DNA of 64,000 nucleotides from Xanthomonas sp. Leaf131 (lineage in GTDB: Bacteria; Pseudomonadota; Gammaproteobacteria; Xanthomonadales; Xanthomonadaceae), in contig NZ_LMOG01000003.1 of assembly GCF_001423495.1 (NCBI RefSeq), positions 62,001 to 126,000 on the forward strand, given 5' to 3'. Both the position numbers and the translations under genes were made by a program. The notes under the pieces are model-generated. The model ran no database searches and was not told the DNA's origin. It saw only the letters and a program-made list of their open reading frames with translations. Shown in pieces: positions 17,370 to 25,909 of the stretch (position 1 is its first letter; the number at the start of each line of letters is the position of its first letter).

Positions 17370-17597
17370 GTGTTGACTCGGCGTTGGCATCGATGAATCG
17401 CGATTCATTGCCTGCATGACCGCGTGAGGACGCAGCGCATATCACTCACATGCGGATTATGGTCGCGACGCCACTATGGGGCCGTACACAACGCCAAGGC
17501 AACGCAATCAACCTATCGATTGCCTCATCCCCGAAGCCAGCGCGACCGCATCTGCAGCACGACGCAGCGCTGGCCCATTGCAACAAGGAGCGACATC

Positions 17598-18053
17598 ATG
17601 AGCATTCAGAGCAAGACCGAGCATAGCCTCAACGACCTCATCGCCATTTCTCGCGACGGCAAGGACTTCTATGACGAAGCCGCTGCCAAAGTGGGCGATG
17701 CTGAGCTTGCGACGCTGTTCCGTCGCATTGCCGGCGTCAAATCCGACATCGTCAGCAATCTGAGCAGTGTCGTTGCCGCCGCCGGTGGCAAGCCGGAGAC
17801 CAACGGCACCATGGTCGGCAGCATGCAGCAGTTCTACGGCAAGGTCCGTGCAACGCTGGGCGATACCAAGTACGGCTACGTTGCCGAGCTGGAAGAGTCC
17901 GAAGATCGCCTGCTGAAGGCCTTCGATGAAACCATTGCCGACCAGGACACCCCGGCTGCCGCACGCGACGCCGCACTGCGTCTGCTGCCGGAAGTACGTG
18001 CATGTCATGACGTGATGCGTAACCGCAAGCATGCGATGAAGAACGCCGCATAA
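17598..18053 (+). CDS. PA2169-type four-helix-bundle protein (DUF2383)
   Basis: A 151-residue ferritin-like helical protein: MSIQSKTEHSLNDLIAISRDGKDFYDEAAAKVGD, then ELATLFRRIAGVKSDIVSNLSSVV, then the region around GSMQQFYGKVRATLGD, and VAELEESEDRLLKAFDETI. This is the PA2169/DUF2383 pattern; relatives are stress-induced, function unknown. AAGGAG sits 8 nt before ATG 17598, and a good terminator follows, so it is probably a separate unit. Confidence 0.85.
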   Translation: MSIQSKTEHSLNDLIAISRDGKDFYDEAAAKVGDAELATLFRRIAGVKSDIVSNLSSVVAAAGGKPETNGTMVGSMQQFYGKVRATLGDTKYGYVAELEESEDRLLKAFDETIADQDTPAAARDAALRLLPEVRACHDVMRNRKHAMKNAA

Positions 18054-18115
18054 GCTGCGTGCGTGACCGAAGTGCATCCAGGTGGTGCAGCTCCGGAGTA
18101 AAACGATAAAGGCGG

Positions 18116-18147
18116 AAACGGGTAGCGCGAGCTGCCCGTTTCTTTTT
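18116..18147 (+). terminator. Rho-independent terminator after the DUF2383 gene
   Basis: AAACGGGTAGC (18116-18126) pairs with GCTGCCCGTTT (18131-18141, one G-U pair), followed by CTTTTT. Confidence 0.85.
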
Positions 18148-18307
18148 GTGTCGGTGTGGAGACGTGACGCGTGATGTCTGTTCCACGCAACAATGCGCGT
18201 TCCACGTTGCCATGCATGCGGTTACGCGTGTCAGACACCCGTTCGGTCTGCTAGTATCCGCCGCCTTTCCCTAGGCAGGTCCGCGTGCGCGGTCGTGGAA
18301 TCAGCCC

Positions 18308-18910
18308 ATGAAACAGCAGTTTCTGTATCTGTCATCGGCCGAAGCGCAATTGTCGCTGGGCCTGGGGGAAGAGAAGACCACCGAGCGCCTGTTTTTTGCG
18401 GTGATGGCCGATGCGCGCACCGCCGAACATGCCGCCACCATCGCGGAAGGTTTGCTGGGTAGCGGGCAGGTCGATGGCAAGCCACTTGCGCGCGAACGTC
18501 TGCACGTGACCTTGCATCATCTTGGCGATTACGCAGGCGGTTTGCCGCCATCACTGGTAAGCCGCGCCAGTCAGGCAGCCGAGCGCGTGGTGCTGGATGC
18601 CTTCGATGTGGAGTTCGATCGGGTCGGCACGTTCGGTGGACGGCGTTCGCAGTTGCCGTGCGTCTTGCGCGGCGAGGAACAGGTGCGCGGGTTGTACGAA
18701 TTGCAAGGCGCACTGGGCCGGCAGTTGGCGCATGCAGGCATTGCCGGCGATGCGCAGTTCACGCCGCATATGACGCTGCTGTATTGCAATCAGTCGCTGC
18801 CGCAACGGCGTTGTGATGCGTTGGCCTGGACGGTGCGCGAGTTCGCGCTGGTGCGCAGCTTTCTCGGGCAATCGCGTTACCAGATCGAAGGCCGCTGGTC
18901 GCTGCGCTGA
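18308..18910 (+). CDS. thpR: RNA 2',3'-cyclic phosphodiesterase (2H family)
   Basis: A 200-residue member of the 2H phosphoesterase superfamily. The two catalytic HxT motifs are visible as LHVTLHHLGDY in the first half and FTPHMTLLYCN in the second. RLFFAVMAD at about residue 27 is the usual first strand; the 25 residues before it are an N-terminal extension. It opens 2',3'-cyclic phosphate ends in RNA. The next gene starts 35 nt downstream, so co-transcription is likely. Confidence 0.9.
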   Translation: MKQQFLYLSSAEAQLSLGLGEEKTTERLFFAVMADARTAEHAATIAEGLLGSGQVDGKPLARERLHVTLHHLGDYAGGLPPSLVSRASQAAERVVLDAFDVEFDRVGTFGGRRSQLPCVLRGEEQVRGLYELQGALGRQLAHAGIAGDAQFTPHMTLLYCNQSLPQRRCDALAWTVREFALVRSFLGQSRYQIEGRWSLR

Positions 18911-18945
18911 TGTGCAGGCGAGCGCACACGCGGTAGCCTGCGTGC

Positions 18946-19551
18946 ATGGACGCCACCACCCCATTGCCATTGCATGCCGAGCACCTGGCCGCGCTCGAGC
19001 AGGCCTATGCCACGCCACCGCGCGCCTACCATCACTTCGGCCATGTGCGCGCGCTGCTGGAGCATTACGCCGAGGTCGCCGCCGGGCCGGGCTGGCAGCA
19101 GCCGATCGAGGTCTGGTTGGCGGTGCTGTTTCACGATGCGGTGTATCAACCTGGGCGCAGCGACAACGAGGCGGAATCTGCCAAGTGGGCGCTGGAATGC
19201 ATCCCGCGCTGGTGGCCGCATGCGCAGGTGGATCTGGAGCGCGTGCAGACCTTGATTCTGCTGACTGCACGCCATGGGCAACTGCAACCACAGGACGTGG
19301 ACGCCGAAGCAGCGTTGTTCCTGGATTGCGACATGGCGATTCTGGCCGCACCGGCAGCGGTGTTCGATGCCTATGACGATGGCATCGCCGCCGAATACCG
19401 CGGACAGGTGCCCAGCCCGTTGTTCCGGCTCAATCGCAGGCGGTTTTTGGCCGGCTTGCTCAAGCGCCCGCGCATCTTTCTGAGCGATGACTTCCATACG
19501 CGCTGTGATGCGGCTGCGCGGGCCAATCTGCGCCGGCGGCTGGGCCGCTGA
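18946..19551 (+). CDS. HD-domain predicted metal-dependent phosphohydrolase
   Basis: A 201-residue soluble protein. AYHHFGHVRALLEHY, LAVLFHDAVYQPG (HD pair), LILLTARHG and FLDCDMAILAA form the metal-binding set of the small HD superfamily typified by COG4339. RYRG-like EYRGQVPSPLFRLNRRRFLAGLLKRPRIFLSDDF completes the family end. The substrate is unknown. It follows thpR closely on the same strand. Confidence 0.85.
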   Translation: MDATTPLPLHAEHLAALEQAYATPPRAYHHFGHVRALLEHYAEVAAGPGWQQPIEVWLAVLFHDAVYQPGRSDNEAESAKWALECIPRWWPHAQVDLERVQTLILLTARHGQLQPQDVDAEAALFLDCDMAILAAPAAVFDAYDDGIAAEYRGQVPSPLFRLNRRRFLAGLLKRPRIFLSDDFHTRCDAAARANLRRRLGR

Positions 19552-19613
19552 TCGGGCAGCGCGGATCCCGGCAGTTCATCCAGGCGCGGCAACAGCGCAC
19601 GCTACAATGACGC

Positions 19614-19799
19614 ATGCACGACAGCGCCGTTCCGACCCCCGATGATCCACGTCCGCAAGCGCCCCAGGCGCCTGCACCCAACGAGTGCTGCGAAAGCGGT
19701 TGCCCGTTGTGCGTGCACGATCTGTACGCCGAGGACCTGGCGCGCTACCGGCAGGCGCTGGCAGCCTGGGAAGCGCGGCAGCAAGCGCGGACGCCATAA
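19614..19799 (+). CDS. Oxidoreductase-like domain mini-protein
   Basis: A 61-residue protein, PQAPAPNECCESGCPLCVHDLYAEDLARYRQALAAW, which matches the N-terminal Oxidored-like domain (PPEPxxCCGSGCxxCVWDxYxxEL). Four cysteines are present (CC..GC..C). In other bacteria this short protein stands alone, as here. Metal or partner is unknown. The preceding HD gene ends about 60 nt upstream. Confidence 0.85.
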   Translation: MHDSAVPTPDDPRPQAPQAPAPNECCESGCPLCVHDLYAEDLARYRQALAAWEARQQARTP

Positions 19800-19868
19800 G
19801 CGAAGCGCCGCGCTTCGCGCTGCAGCCTGGAACGATTATCTTTGAACCACTTTTTCCGATGGTGCGAC

Positions 19869-21242
19869 ATGCGACGACTTGAGATGTGGAGCGCGCTCTG
19901 TGGCGCGGCAGTGTTGACGCTATCGGGCGCGGTCGCCGCACAGGCGCCGCAGGCGATGAGCCACGGCCGCTTCGAACAGGTGCCGGTGCTGATGCCCAAG
20001 GGTGAACCGCAGCGCGTGGTGATCTGGCTAGGCGGTACCGGCAACGCTGCCAAACGTCAGGCGCAGGCGGAAAGCTTGCGTGCCGATGGCGCGATGGTGG
20101 CGATGGTGGACACCGCGCATCTGTACGCGGTGCTGCGCAAGGCCGGCGGCACCTGCACGTTCTCGGTCGGCGATGTGGAGAATTTTTCCCGCTACGTGCA
20201 GGCCTTCTATCGCATCCCGACGTACCGCCTGCCGCTGCTGGTCGGTGATGGCGAGGGGGCCGCACTGGCCTATGCCATTGCCGCACAAGCCAAGCCGCAC
20301 GTGCTGGCCGGCGTGCTCACCGATGGGCTGTGCCCGGCGACGGTCTCCGATCAGGCGATCTGCCAGCCGGGCGTGCGTCCGGGCAGCGACTCGCTGCTGC
20401 CGGTGCCGTTGCAGATTCCGTGGGTGCTTGCCAACAGCCAGGACAAGCGCTGCCCGGCTGCGGCCGAGAACGCCTTCCTCAAGCAGGTGCCGCAGGCGCG
20501 CACGTTCACGCGTTCGCCGCAGGGCGACATCCTGCCGGGCTTGCGTGCTGCCGCCCGTTCGTTGGGCGAGCAGAAGGGCGTGGCCTTGCCGCCGCCGCCG
20601 GGCGGTCTGGAAGATCTGCCGGTGGTGGAACTGCCAGCCAAACCCGATGGCGACAACGACGACGACACCTTCGTGATCTTCGTCTCCGGCGACGGCGGCT
20701 GGGCCGGCCTGGATGAAGAAGTGGCCGACGCGCTGGCCGCGCAGGGCATTCCGGTGGTCGGCCTGGATTCGCTGCGCTACTTCTGGACCGAGCGCACGCC
20801 GCAAGGCTTCGCCACCGATCTGGACCGCATTGCGCGCTTCTATGCGCAGCGTTGGCAGCGTCAGCGGGTGGTGCTGATCGGCTTTTCGCAGGGCGCGGAC
20901 GTATTGCCGGCAGCGATCAACAAACTGCCCGCACAGACCAAGCAGAACATCCGCATGACTGCGCTGTTGTCGGTGGGCAAGCTGGCCGATTACGAATTCC
21001 ATGTCAGCAACTGGCTGGGCTCGGACGACGAAGGCCTGCCGATCGCACCGGAAGTGCAGCGTCTGCCGGCCGGCACCACCGTGTGCATCTACGGCCAGGA
21101 CGATCAGGACGCGCTCTGCCCGAGCCTGCCGGCGCAGGCTGCCAAGCAGGTTGTGCTGCCGGGCGATCACCACTTCAAGGGCGATTACGCCACCTTGGCC
21201 AAGGCGATCATGGAGCAGTTGCACGGATTGTCGAAGCCGTGA
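19869..21242 (+). CDS. AcvB/VirJ family virulence-type protein, periplasmic alpha/beta hydrolase
   Basis: A 457-residue exported protein with signal peptide (MRRLEMWSALCGAAVLTLSG, then AVAAQ). It has two alpha/beta-fold halves. The second has DDTFVIFVSGDGGWAGLDEEVADAL, GIPVVGLDSLRYFW and the nucleophile motif GFSQGADVLPAAINKLP. VSGDGGW and GFSxGA are the marks of AcvB/VirJ. Agrobacterium AcvB hydrolyses lysyl-phosphatidylglycerol; the convergent neighbour here encodes the lysyl-PG synthase MprF, which supports the same role. ATG 19869 was preferred to an upstream non-ATG start. Confidence 0.87.
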   Translation: MRRLEMWSALCGAAVLTLSGAVAAQAPQAMSHGRFEQVPVLMPKGEPQRVVIWLGGTGNAAKRQAQAESLRADGAMVAMVDTAHLYAVLRKAGGTCTFSVGDVENFSRYVQAFYRIPTYRLPLLVGDGEGAALAYAIAAQAKPHVLAGVLTDGLCPATVSDQAICQPGVRPGSDSLLPVPLQIPWVLANSQDKRCPAAAENAFLKQVPQARTFTRSPQGDILPGLRAAARSLGEQKGVALPPPPGGLEDLPVVELPAKPDGDNDDDTFVIFVSGDGGWAGLDEEVADALAAQGIPVVGLDSLRYFWTERTPQGFATDLDRIARFYAQRWQRQRVVLIGFSQGADVLPAAINKLPAQTKQNIRMTALLSVGKLADYEFHVSNWLGSDDEGLPIAPEVQRLPAGTTVCIYGQDDQDALCPSLPAQAAKQVVLPGDHHFKGDYATLAKAIMEQLHGLSKP

Positions 21243-21380
21243 GCGAGCGGGGCATCTGTTGAGCTGATCGCCCTGCAAACAACCGCAAAGGCAGCAAACC
21301 ATCCGCAGCTTTTCCTTCAGCCACCGACAACGATCGGTGGACGCGGCTTTTCTTTCAGCTACCGACAATATCCGAAGGTG

Positions 21381-21480
21381 CTTGCACGCGTGCCGGCGTG
21401 GGACCTTATGCGGCATGGATGCCGCATAAGAGCTTACATGGACGTACTTGCGGCGTGTCCCATGCTGGTACGCGTGCAAG
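21381..21480 (-). repeat. 100-nt palindromic element, subtype A (copy 1)
   Basis: Outer arms CTTGCACGCGTGCCGG (from 21381) and the matching complement ending TACGCGTGCAAG at 21480 pair with few mismatches. Inside is the core palindrome TTATGCGGCATGGATGCCGC. Strand is given so that + reads GGGACACGCC first. Confidence 0.8.
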
Positions 21481-21580
21481 CGCCCGCAGTAGACCAAAGC
21501 ATTCGCGTAGAACCGGTAAATGTCGTGCGCAAGATTGATCGGTGCGCGGGGTTGGTCGACAGCGCAGCGCCGCATCCAGT

Positions 21581-21650
21581 GTCGGGACACGCCGTGAATC
21601 CATCCCTGGAGGCTCGGTGGCGGCATCCATGCCGCGCCACACGGTCCCGC
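21581..21650 (+). repeat. Palindromic element, subtype B (copy 2, outer arms degenerate)
   Basis: CGGGACACGCCGTGAATCC (from 21583), core GTGGCGGCATCCATGCCGC, closing GGTCCCGC at 21650. The outermost arms seen in other B copies are not conserved here. Confidence 0.75.
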
Positions 21651-21776
21651 CCCCGGACGCTGCACCACGCTCCCGATATTGCTACGGCTGATCGGCAAGC
21701 AATGTCTTCAAGCACACGTGCAAGTGCCCGCAGCAGACGGAAACATTCGCATAAAAACCGAGGGCCCCGTGTGGTT

Positions 21777-24341
21777 TTACTCCTGCCGGCCGGGATCCAC
21801 CGAGATCAATCGGGTCACATCCAGCAATGCCGCCGGTAAGTGCATGCCGCCCGGCGCGACCAGATAGCGCGGGCGCCAGGTCGGCGCGAACTTCGACTTG
21901 AAGCGACGCAAGCCGCTGAATCCGTAGAAGCGTTCGCCGTGCCGCGCGACCAGGCTGGCGAAGCGGTTCCAGCGGCCGGCCAGACGGTGCTCTGCCATGC
22001 CCGACAGCGGCGCCATGCCCAACGAGAACCGCGTATAGCCGTTTGCATGGCCCCACAGGAACAGCTCGATAAACAGGAAGTCCATCGTGCCCTTGGGCGC
22101 CTGCGCGCTGTGCCGCATCAGGTCCACCGACAGCTCGCCGCCGGCCGGCGCCCACCACACATTGGCGAAGGCCACGATCTGCCCTTCCGCCTCGGCCACC
22201 GCTACCGGAAACCGGCGCAGGTACTCCGCATCGAAGCTGCCTAACGAGAAGCCTTTCTCTTCGCCGGCTTTTTCTTCCAGCCATTGCTCGGACACTTCGG
22301 CCAGCTGCGGCAGCACCGCCTCCACTTGCTCGGGCTGCAGCATGCGGAAGGTCAGGCCGCTGCGCTTGCCGCGGTTCCAGGCCTGGCGCAGGTCGGCGCG
22401 GTCGCGGCCTTCCAGAGTGAAGCCTTCCAGCGGCACCACCGCTTCTTCGCCCAGCTTGACCAGAGTCAGGCCCATGTCGAGGTAGGTCTGCCAGTACTTT
22501 TCGCCGACCTGATAGAACACCGGGCGCAGGCCCATATGGTCGGCTTCCTCACGGAAACGCCACATCAGCGCGCGCGCGACCTCCGGCGGGCCGACCGGGT
22601 CGCCCATCGAGATCAGCGAGCCGCCGTAGCGCTGCATCATCACAAAGCCGCGGCCCTGCTCGTCGAGCAAGAACGCCTTGTCGCCGGTCAGCGCCAGGCA
22701 GGCCTGGGTGTCGGTACTGATGGCCAGGATCGGCGCCAGCGTCTGCAGGGTCTGTGCATCGGCGGCCGGCATCGGACGGCGCCCACCACGCAGCAGGCGC
22801 GCCATGCCGAACACGATCACGCCCACGCACAGGATCAGCGCGGCGCGCAGCGCACGCGGCGCATTGGCCGAGGTGGCGAATTCCCACCACAGGTCGTTGC
22901 TGTATTCGACATGGCTGTAGACGAAGAACAGCAGCCAGAACGTGGCCACCAGTACCAGGCCGAGGTTGCTCAGCCAACGCCACGACCAGGCTTCGTCCAG
23001 CAGCGCGCCCTGGCGGTAGAACTCGCGGCGCGCCGCCCACAACGCCACTGCCGCCAACGCGGCCGACAGCGACACCGAAATATGGCTGCCGCGCAGCAGC
23101 GACAACGGCGGCAACAGGATGCACACGCCCAGGGCCAGCACCCAGGCCGCATGGCTGCGGCGTTGCAGGCCCTGGCCGATCAATAGCAGCAACATGCCGC
23201 CCAGGCTGACCAGCAAGTGCGAGGTTTCGATCAGCGGCAGCGGCGCCACGTCCTGGCGCGCGCGCGGGGTCGGCAAGGTGCCATCGATCACCAGCGCCGC
23301 ACCGACTGCAAATACCGCCAACGCCAGGATCTGCGGCAACCACGGCCGCAAGGCCTTCCACACCGTGCGTGCGGTGCTGGCGCTGGCACGCACCGGCGCG
23401 CCCAGGCCGGAGGCCGCCGCCATCGCCACCGAAATCAGCAGCGGCACGATGTAATAGGTGACCCGGTAAGCCAGCGCCGCGGCCAGCACCGCGGCAGGGG
23501 TCACATGCGGCAGCAGCTTGAGCAGGCTCCACTCGAACACGCCCAGGCCGGCCGGCACGGTGGAGATCAGCCCGGCCACCACCGCCACCAACCAGATGCC
23601 GATGAAGCCGAAGTAGCCGGTGCCCGGATCCGGCGGCAGCAGTACGTAAAACGCTGCGGCGGCCAGACCCAGTTCGACCACGCTCAGCGCGGTCACCCCG
23701 AGCACCGTGGTGCGGTCGGGCAGCCAGAAGCGATGGCTGCGGATCCCGAATTCGCGCCCTTGTTTGCCGACCAGTACCAGCATCGCCACATAGCCGACCA
23801 GCAAGGCGATGCCGGCGAGGCGAATGCCGTCGGCGGCGATCGGCAAGGCGCGTGCGGCGGCTTCCGGTTCCAGCATCAGGGCCAGGCCAAGCAACACCCA
23901 CGCACCGAAGATGAAGCCCAGTGTGCTCATCAGCACCACCTGGCCGATCTCGGCCAGGGTCAGTCCCACGCTGCCGTAGCCGCGCAGGCGCACCGCGCCG
24001 CCGGTGAGCGCGGCAAAGCCCAGCGTCTGGCCGACCGCGTGCGCCATGAACGCGGTGATGCCCACGCGCGCCGGGTGCAAGCGCTTGCCGGTGCGCTTGA
24101 GCCCGACCCAGTCGAAGCCCACCAGGCAGGCGTAGCTGCTCAAGCCAAGCAACAAGGTGAGCGCGATCTGGCCGGCCCCCAGTTCACGGAACGCCTGGCG
24201 AATCTGCCGATAGCCATGGTCGGTGAACTGCGAGGACAGCGCATGCAGCGCCATCGCCAGGATCGCCAGGCTGATGATGACCGGCAGCGCGCGGCGCCAA
24301 CCGCTGGATGACGCTTCGGAAGACACGGGGGTATCCGTCAT
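21777..24341 (-). CDS. mprF: Bifunctional lysylphosphatidylglycerol flippase/synthetase MprF
   Basis: An 854-residue inner-membrane protein. The N-terminal two thirds have about 14 hydrophobic helices, including the flippase-domain segment HAVGQTLGFAALTGGAVRLRGYG. The C-terminal soluble DUF2156 domain (from about 540) transfers lysine from lysyl-tRNA to phosphatidylglycerol: GDPVGPPEVARALMWRF, FYQVGEKYWQTYLDMGL, LGEEAVVPLEGFTLEG and SVDLMRHSAQAPKGTMDFLF are typical. The length is that of full MprF. Start 24341 (MTDTPVSSEAS) is uncertain; ATG 24380 is possible. Convergent with the acvB-like gene. Confidence 0.92.
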   Translation of the reverse strand: MTDTPVSSEASSSGWRRALPVIISLAILAMALHALSSQFTDHGYRQIRQAFRELGAGQIALTLLLGLSSYACLVGFDWVGLKRTGKRLHPARVGITAFMAHAVGQTLGFAALTGGAVRLRGYGSVGLTLAEIGQVVLMSTLGFIFGAWVLLGLALMLEPEAAARALPIAADGIRLAGIALLVGYVAMLVLVGKQGREFGIRSHRFWLPDRTTVLGVTALSVVELGLAAAAFYVLLPPDPGTGYFGFIGIWLVAVVAGLISTVPAGLGVFEWSLLKLLPHVTPAAVLAAALAYRVTYYIVPLLISVAMAAASGLGAPVRASASTARTVWKALRPWLPQILALAVFAVGAALVIDGTLPTPRARQDVAPLPLIETSHLLVSLGGMLLLLIGQGLQRRSHAAWVLALGVCILLPPLSLLRGSHISVSLSAALAAVALWAARREFYRQGALLDEAWSWRWLSNLGLVLVATFWLLFFVYSHVEYSNDLWWEFATSANAPRALRAALILCVGVIVFGMARLLRGGRRPMPAADAQTLQTLAPILAISTDTQACLALTGDKAFLLDEQGRGFVMMQRYGGSLISMGDPVGPPEVARALMWRFREEADHMGLRPVFYQVGEKYWQTYLDMGLTLVKLGEEAVVPLEGFTLEGRDRADLRQAWNRGKRSGLTFRMLQPEQVEAVLPQLAEVSEQWLEEKAGEEKGFSLGSFDAEYLRRFPVAVAEAEGQIVAFANVWWAPAGGELSVDLMRHSAQAPKGTMDFLFIELFLWGHANGYTRFSLGMAPLSGMAEHRLAGRWNRFASLVARHGERFYGFSGLRRFKSKFAPTWRPRYLVAPGGMHLPAALLDVTRLISVDPGRQE

Positions 24342-24599
24342 GAGGGCAACGGGGTCTGCTTGAGGGGAGGGAGGGGGCATGCACGGAATGTGCCGCGTGC
24401 GCGGAAGGTCTGCATGAGCCGGTCGAGTTGAAGGGTGCAGCGTGATCGCGTCAATGCCGAAGTGAGGTGAACGCACGGTTCGTTGCGCCGACAGGTGTCC
24501 GCTCATGACGGCCGCGCGCATCATAGGGCAAAGCCACGCGTGCGTGCCGCAGAGGAGCGGGATGGATCAGATGACAGTTGCAAGGGAGACAGGCTGCTG

Positions 24600-25316
24600 A
24601 TGGGTAACGCATGCGATGACCGCGCTGCTGCGCGAAACCTGCAGCCATGCCCGCCACGCTGGAGCGGTGACGCCGGCGCGCTCGCAGCAGGTGCGGGCGC
24701 AGCCTTTATCGGGCTGGTGGTGCTGCTGCAATGGCTGCGCGGCGATCTGGACTGGATCGATGCACAACTGAGCGCCTACCTGCACGGCGGCTACGGCTTG
24801 CTGCTGCGCACGGCCTATTGCCTGCTGGCCGCCACGATGGCGTGGCTGGCGCTGGGCCTGTACGCAGCGCTCGCGCCGGTGGCGTGCAGCCGCGCGGTGG
24901 TGGGCTTGTTCTGGATGGCGGCACTGGGCTTGAGCGCTGTGGCGATCGGCGACAGCTGGATGCCGGTGCTCGCGCCCAACGCGGCGAAGATGGTGCACGT
25001 GCTCTCGGCGGATCTCGCATTTCTATGCGTCATTGCAGCGGTCTTGCTGCAATCGTGGTATTTCCGGCGTGATCGCTTATGGCGACAGTACTTCGCACCG
25101 TTGTTCGGTTTGGGGCTGCTCGCATTTGCGCTGTTGTTGTTCCACGTCACGGTGACCAGCGCGCCGCCCGGCATCAGCCAGAAGAGTGCCATCGTGTCGA
25201 TCGTGGCCTGGATGGTGCTGGTGGGGGTGCGGCTGGCGCACTACGTACGTGCGCAGGCTGCACGTTTGCCGCATTCGCGTGACAATGCCCGGGTCAATCA
25301 ACCGGAGGAAGTCTGA
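24600..25316 (+). CDS. DUF998-like multi-pass membrane protein
   Basis: A 238-residue protein with six hydrophobic segments (for example LAAGAGAAFIGLVVLLQWL, LLAATMAWLALGLYAAL, LLAFALLLFHVTVT, IVSIVAWMVLVGVRL). The arrangement, with QLSAYLHGGYG in the first loop, resembles DUF998 membrane proteins. ATG 24600 starts the recognisable part. The end of the gene carries the ribosome-binding site GGAGGAA of the RidA gene, which begins 2 nt later, so the two are co-translated. It is divergent from mprF. Confidence 0.7.
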   Translation: MGNACDDRAAARNLQPCPPRWSGDAGALAAGAGAAFIGLVVLLQWLRGDLDWIDAQLSAYLHGGYGLLLRTAYCLLAATMAWLALGLYAALAPVACSRAVVGLFWMAALGLSAVAIGDSWMPVLAPNAAKMVHVLSADLAFLCVIAAVLLQSWYFRRDRLWRQYFAPLFGLGLLAFALLLFHVTVTSAPPGISQKSAIVSIVAWMVLVGVRLAHYVRAQAARLPHSRDNARVNQPEEV

Positions 25317-25317
25317 A

Positions 25318-25665
25318 ATGGTGCAGCGATTCGATACAGGTCCACGGATGTCCGAAATGGCCGTGCATGGCGGCGTGTGCTATCTGGCCGGCCAGATTGC
25401 CGAGGACACCAGTGAAGACATCACCGGGCAGACCCGCCAGGTGTTGGGCGAGATCGACAAATTGCTGGCGCAGGCAGCCAGCGACAAGACCAAGATCCTG
25501 CGTGCGGAAATCTTCCTGGCCGACATCGCCGATTTCGACGGCATGAACAAGGCCTGGGACGAGTGGGTGCCGCACGGCTTTACGCCCGCGCGCGCCACCG
25601 TCGAAGCCAAACTGGCGCGGCCGGAGTGGAAGGTGGAAATCGTGATCACCGCTGCGGCGGGCTGA
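25318..25665 (+). CDS. RidA family protein (enamine/imine deaminase-like)
   Basis: A 115-residue YjgF/YER057c/UK114 protein: GGVCYLAGQIAEDTSEDITGQTRQVLGEIDKLL, then ILRAEIFLADIADFDGMNKAWDEW and FTPARATVEAKLARPEWKVEI. Arg in PARATVEA is the family's conserved residue for the carboxylate of the substrate. Start at 25318 follows directly on the DUF998 gene with GGAGGAA upstream. Related RidA-group proteins differ in activity, so the exact substrate is open. Confidence 0.9.
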   Translation: MVQRFDTGPRMSEMAVHGGVCYLAGQIAEDTSEDITGQTRQVLGEIDKLLAQAASDKTKILRAEIFLADIADFDGMNKAWDEWVPHGFTPARATVEAKLARPEWKVEIVITAAAG

Positions 25666-25843
25666 TCACGTGACGGCGCGCGGATCGCCGGGCGATCGCG
25701 CGCTGCGACCCGACGATCTGCAACATTGCAGCTGCCTCAGCAGCCAGTTACGAAAACCTGCTTGCGTGCCGAGCTGGCATTGCCAGCCAACGCGCTGATC
25801 TGCGCGCCAGCGTTGTTGAAGCGCCGAGTTGAAGCTGACACAT

Positions 25844-25864
25844 CGCGGCCATCTGCTGGCCGCG
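25844..25864. terminator. Hairpin between convergent ridA-like and methyltransferase genes
   Basis: CGCGGCCA and TGGCCGCG enclose a short TCTGC loop. No T-run; probably a bidirectional stop signal. The rest of 25666-25909 has no recognisable gene. Confidence 0.4.
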
Positions 25865-25909
25865 ATGTCGTTATGATGCGCGCTCCTGCGTCGATCAGCC
25901 TTGCTTGGA

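Larger units (their letters stand above)
21243..21776. other. Repeat-rich region between convergent acvB-like and mprF genes
   Basis: No gene is seen in these 534 nt. A short stem, CCACCGA (21321-21327) / TCGGTGG (21334-21340), followed by CGGCTTTTCTTT may end the acvB-like transcript. A 25-nt stretch around 21307-21331 is repeated at 21343-21367. Two palindromic elements are listed separately. A segment of about 45 nt beginning GTGCAAGCGCCCGCAGTAGA (21474) recurs, diverged, at 21718, just inside the right border. Confidence 0.7.

Noticed and set aside
20028-21698. A 556-codon frame antisense to the acvB-like gene
   Set aside because: Low-complexity Arg/His/Gln-rich sequence, no start signal, and the opposite strand has a clear signal peptide and hydrolase motif.
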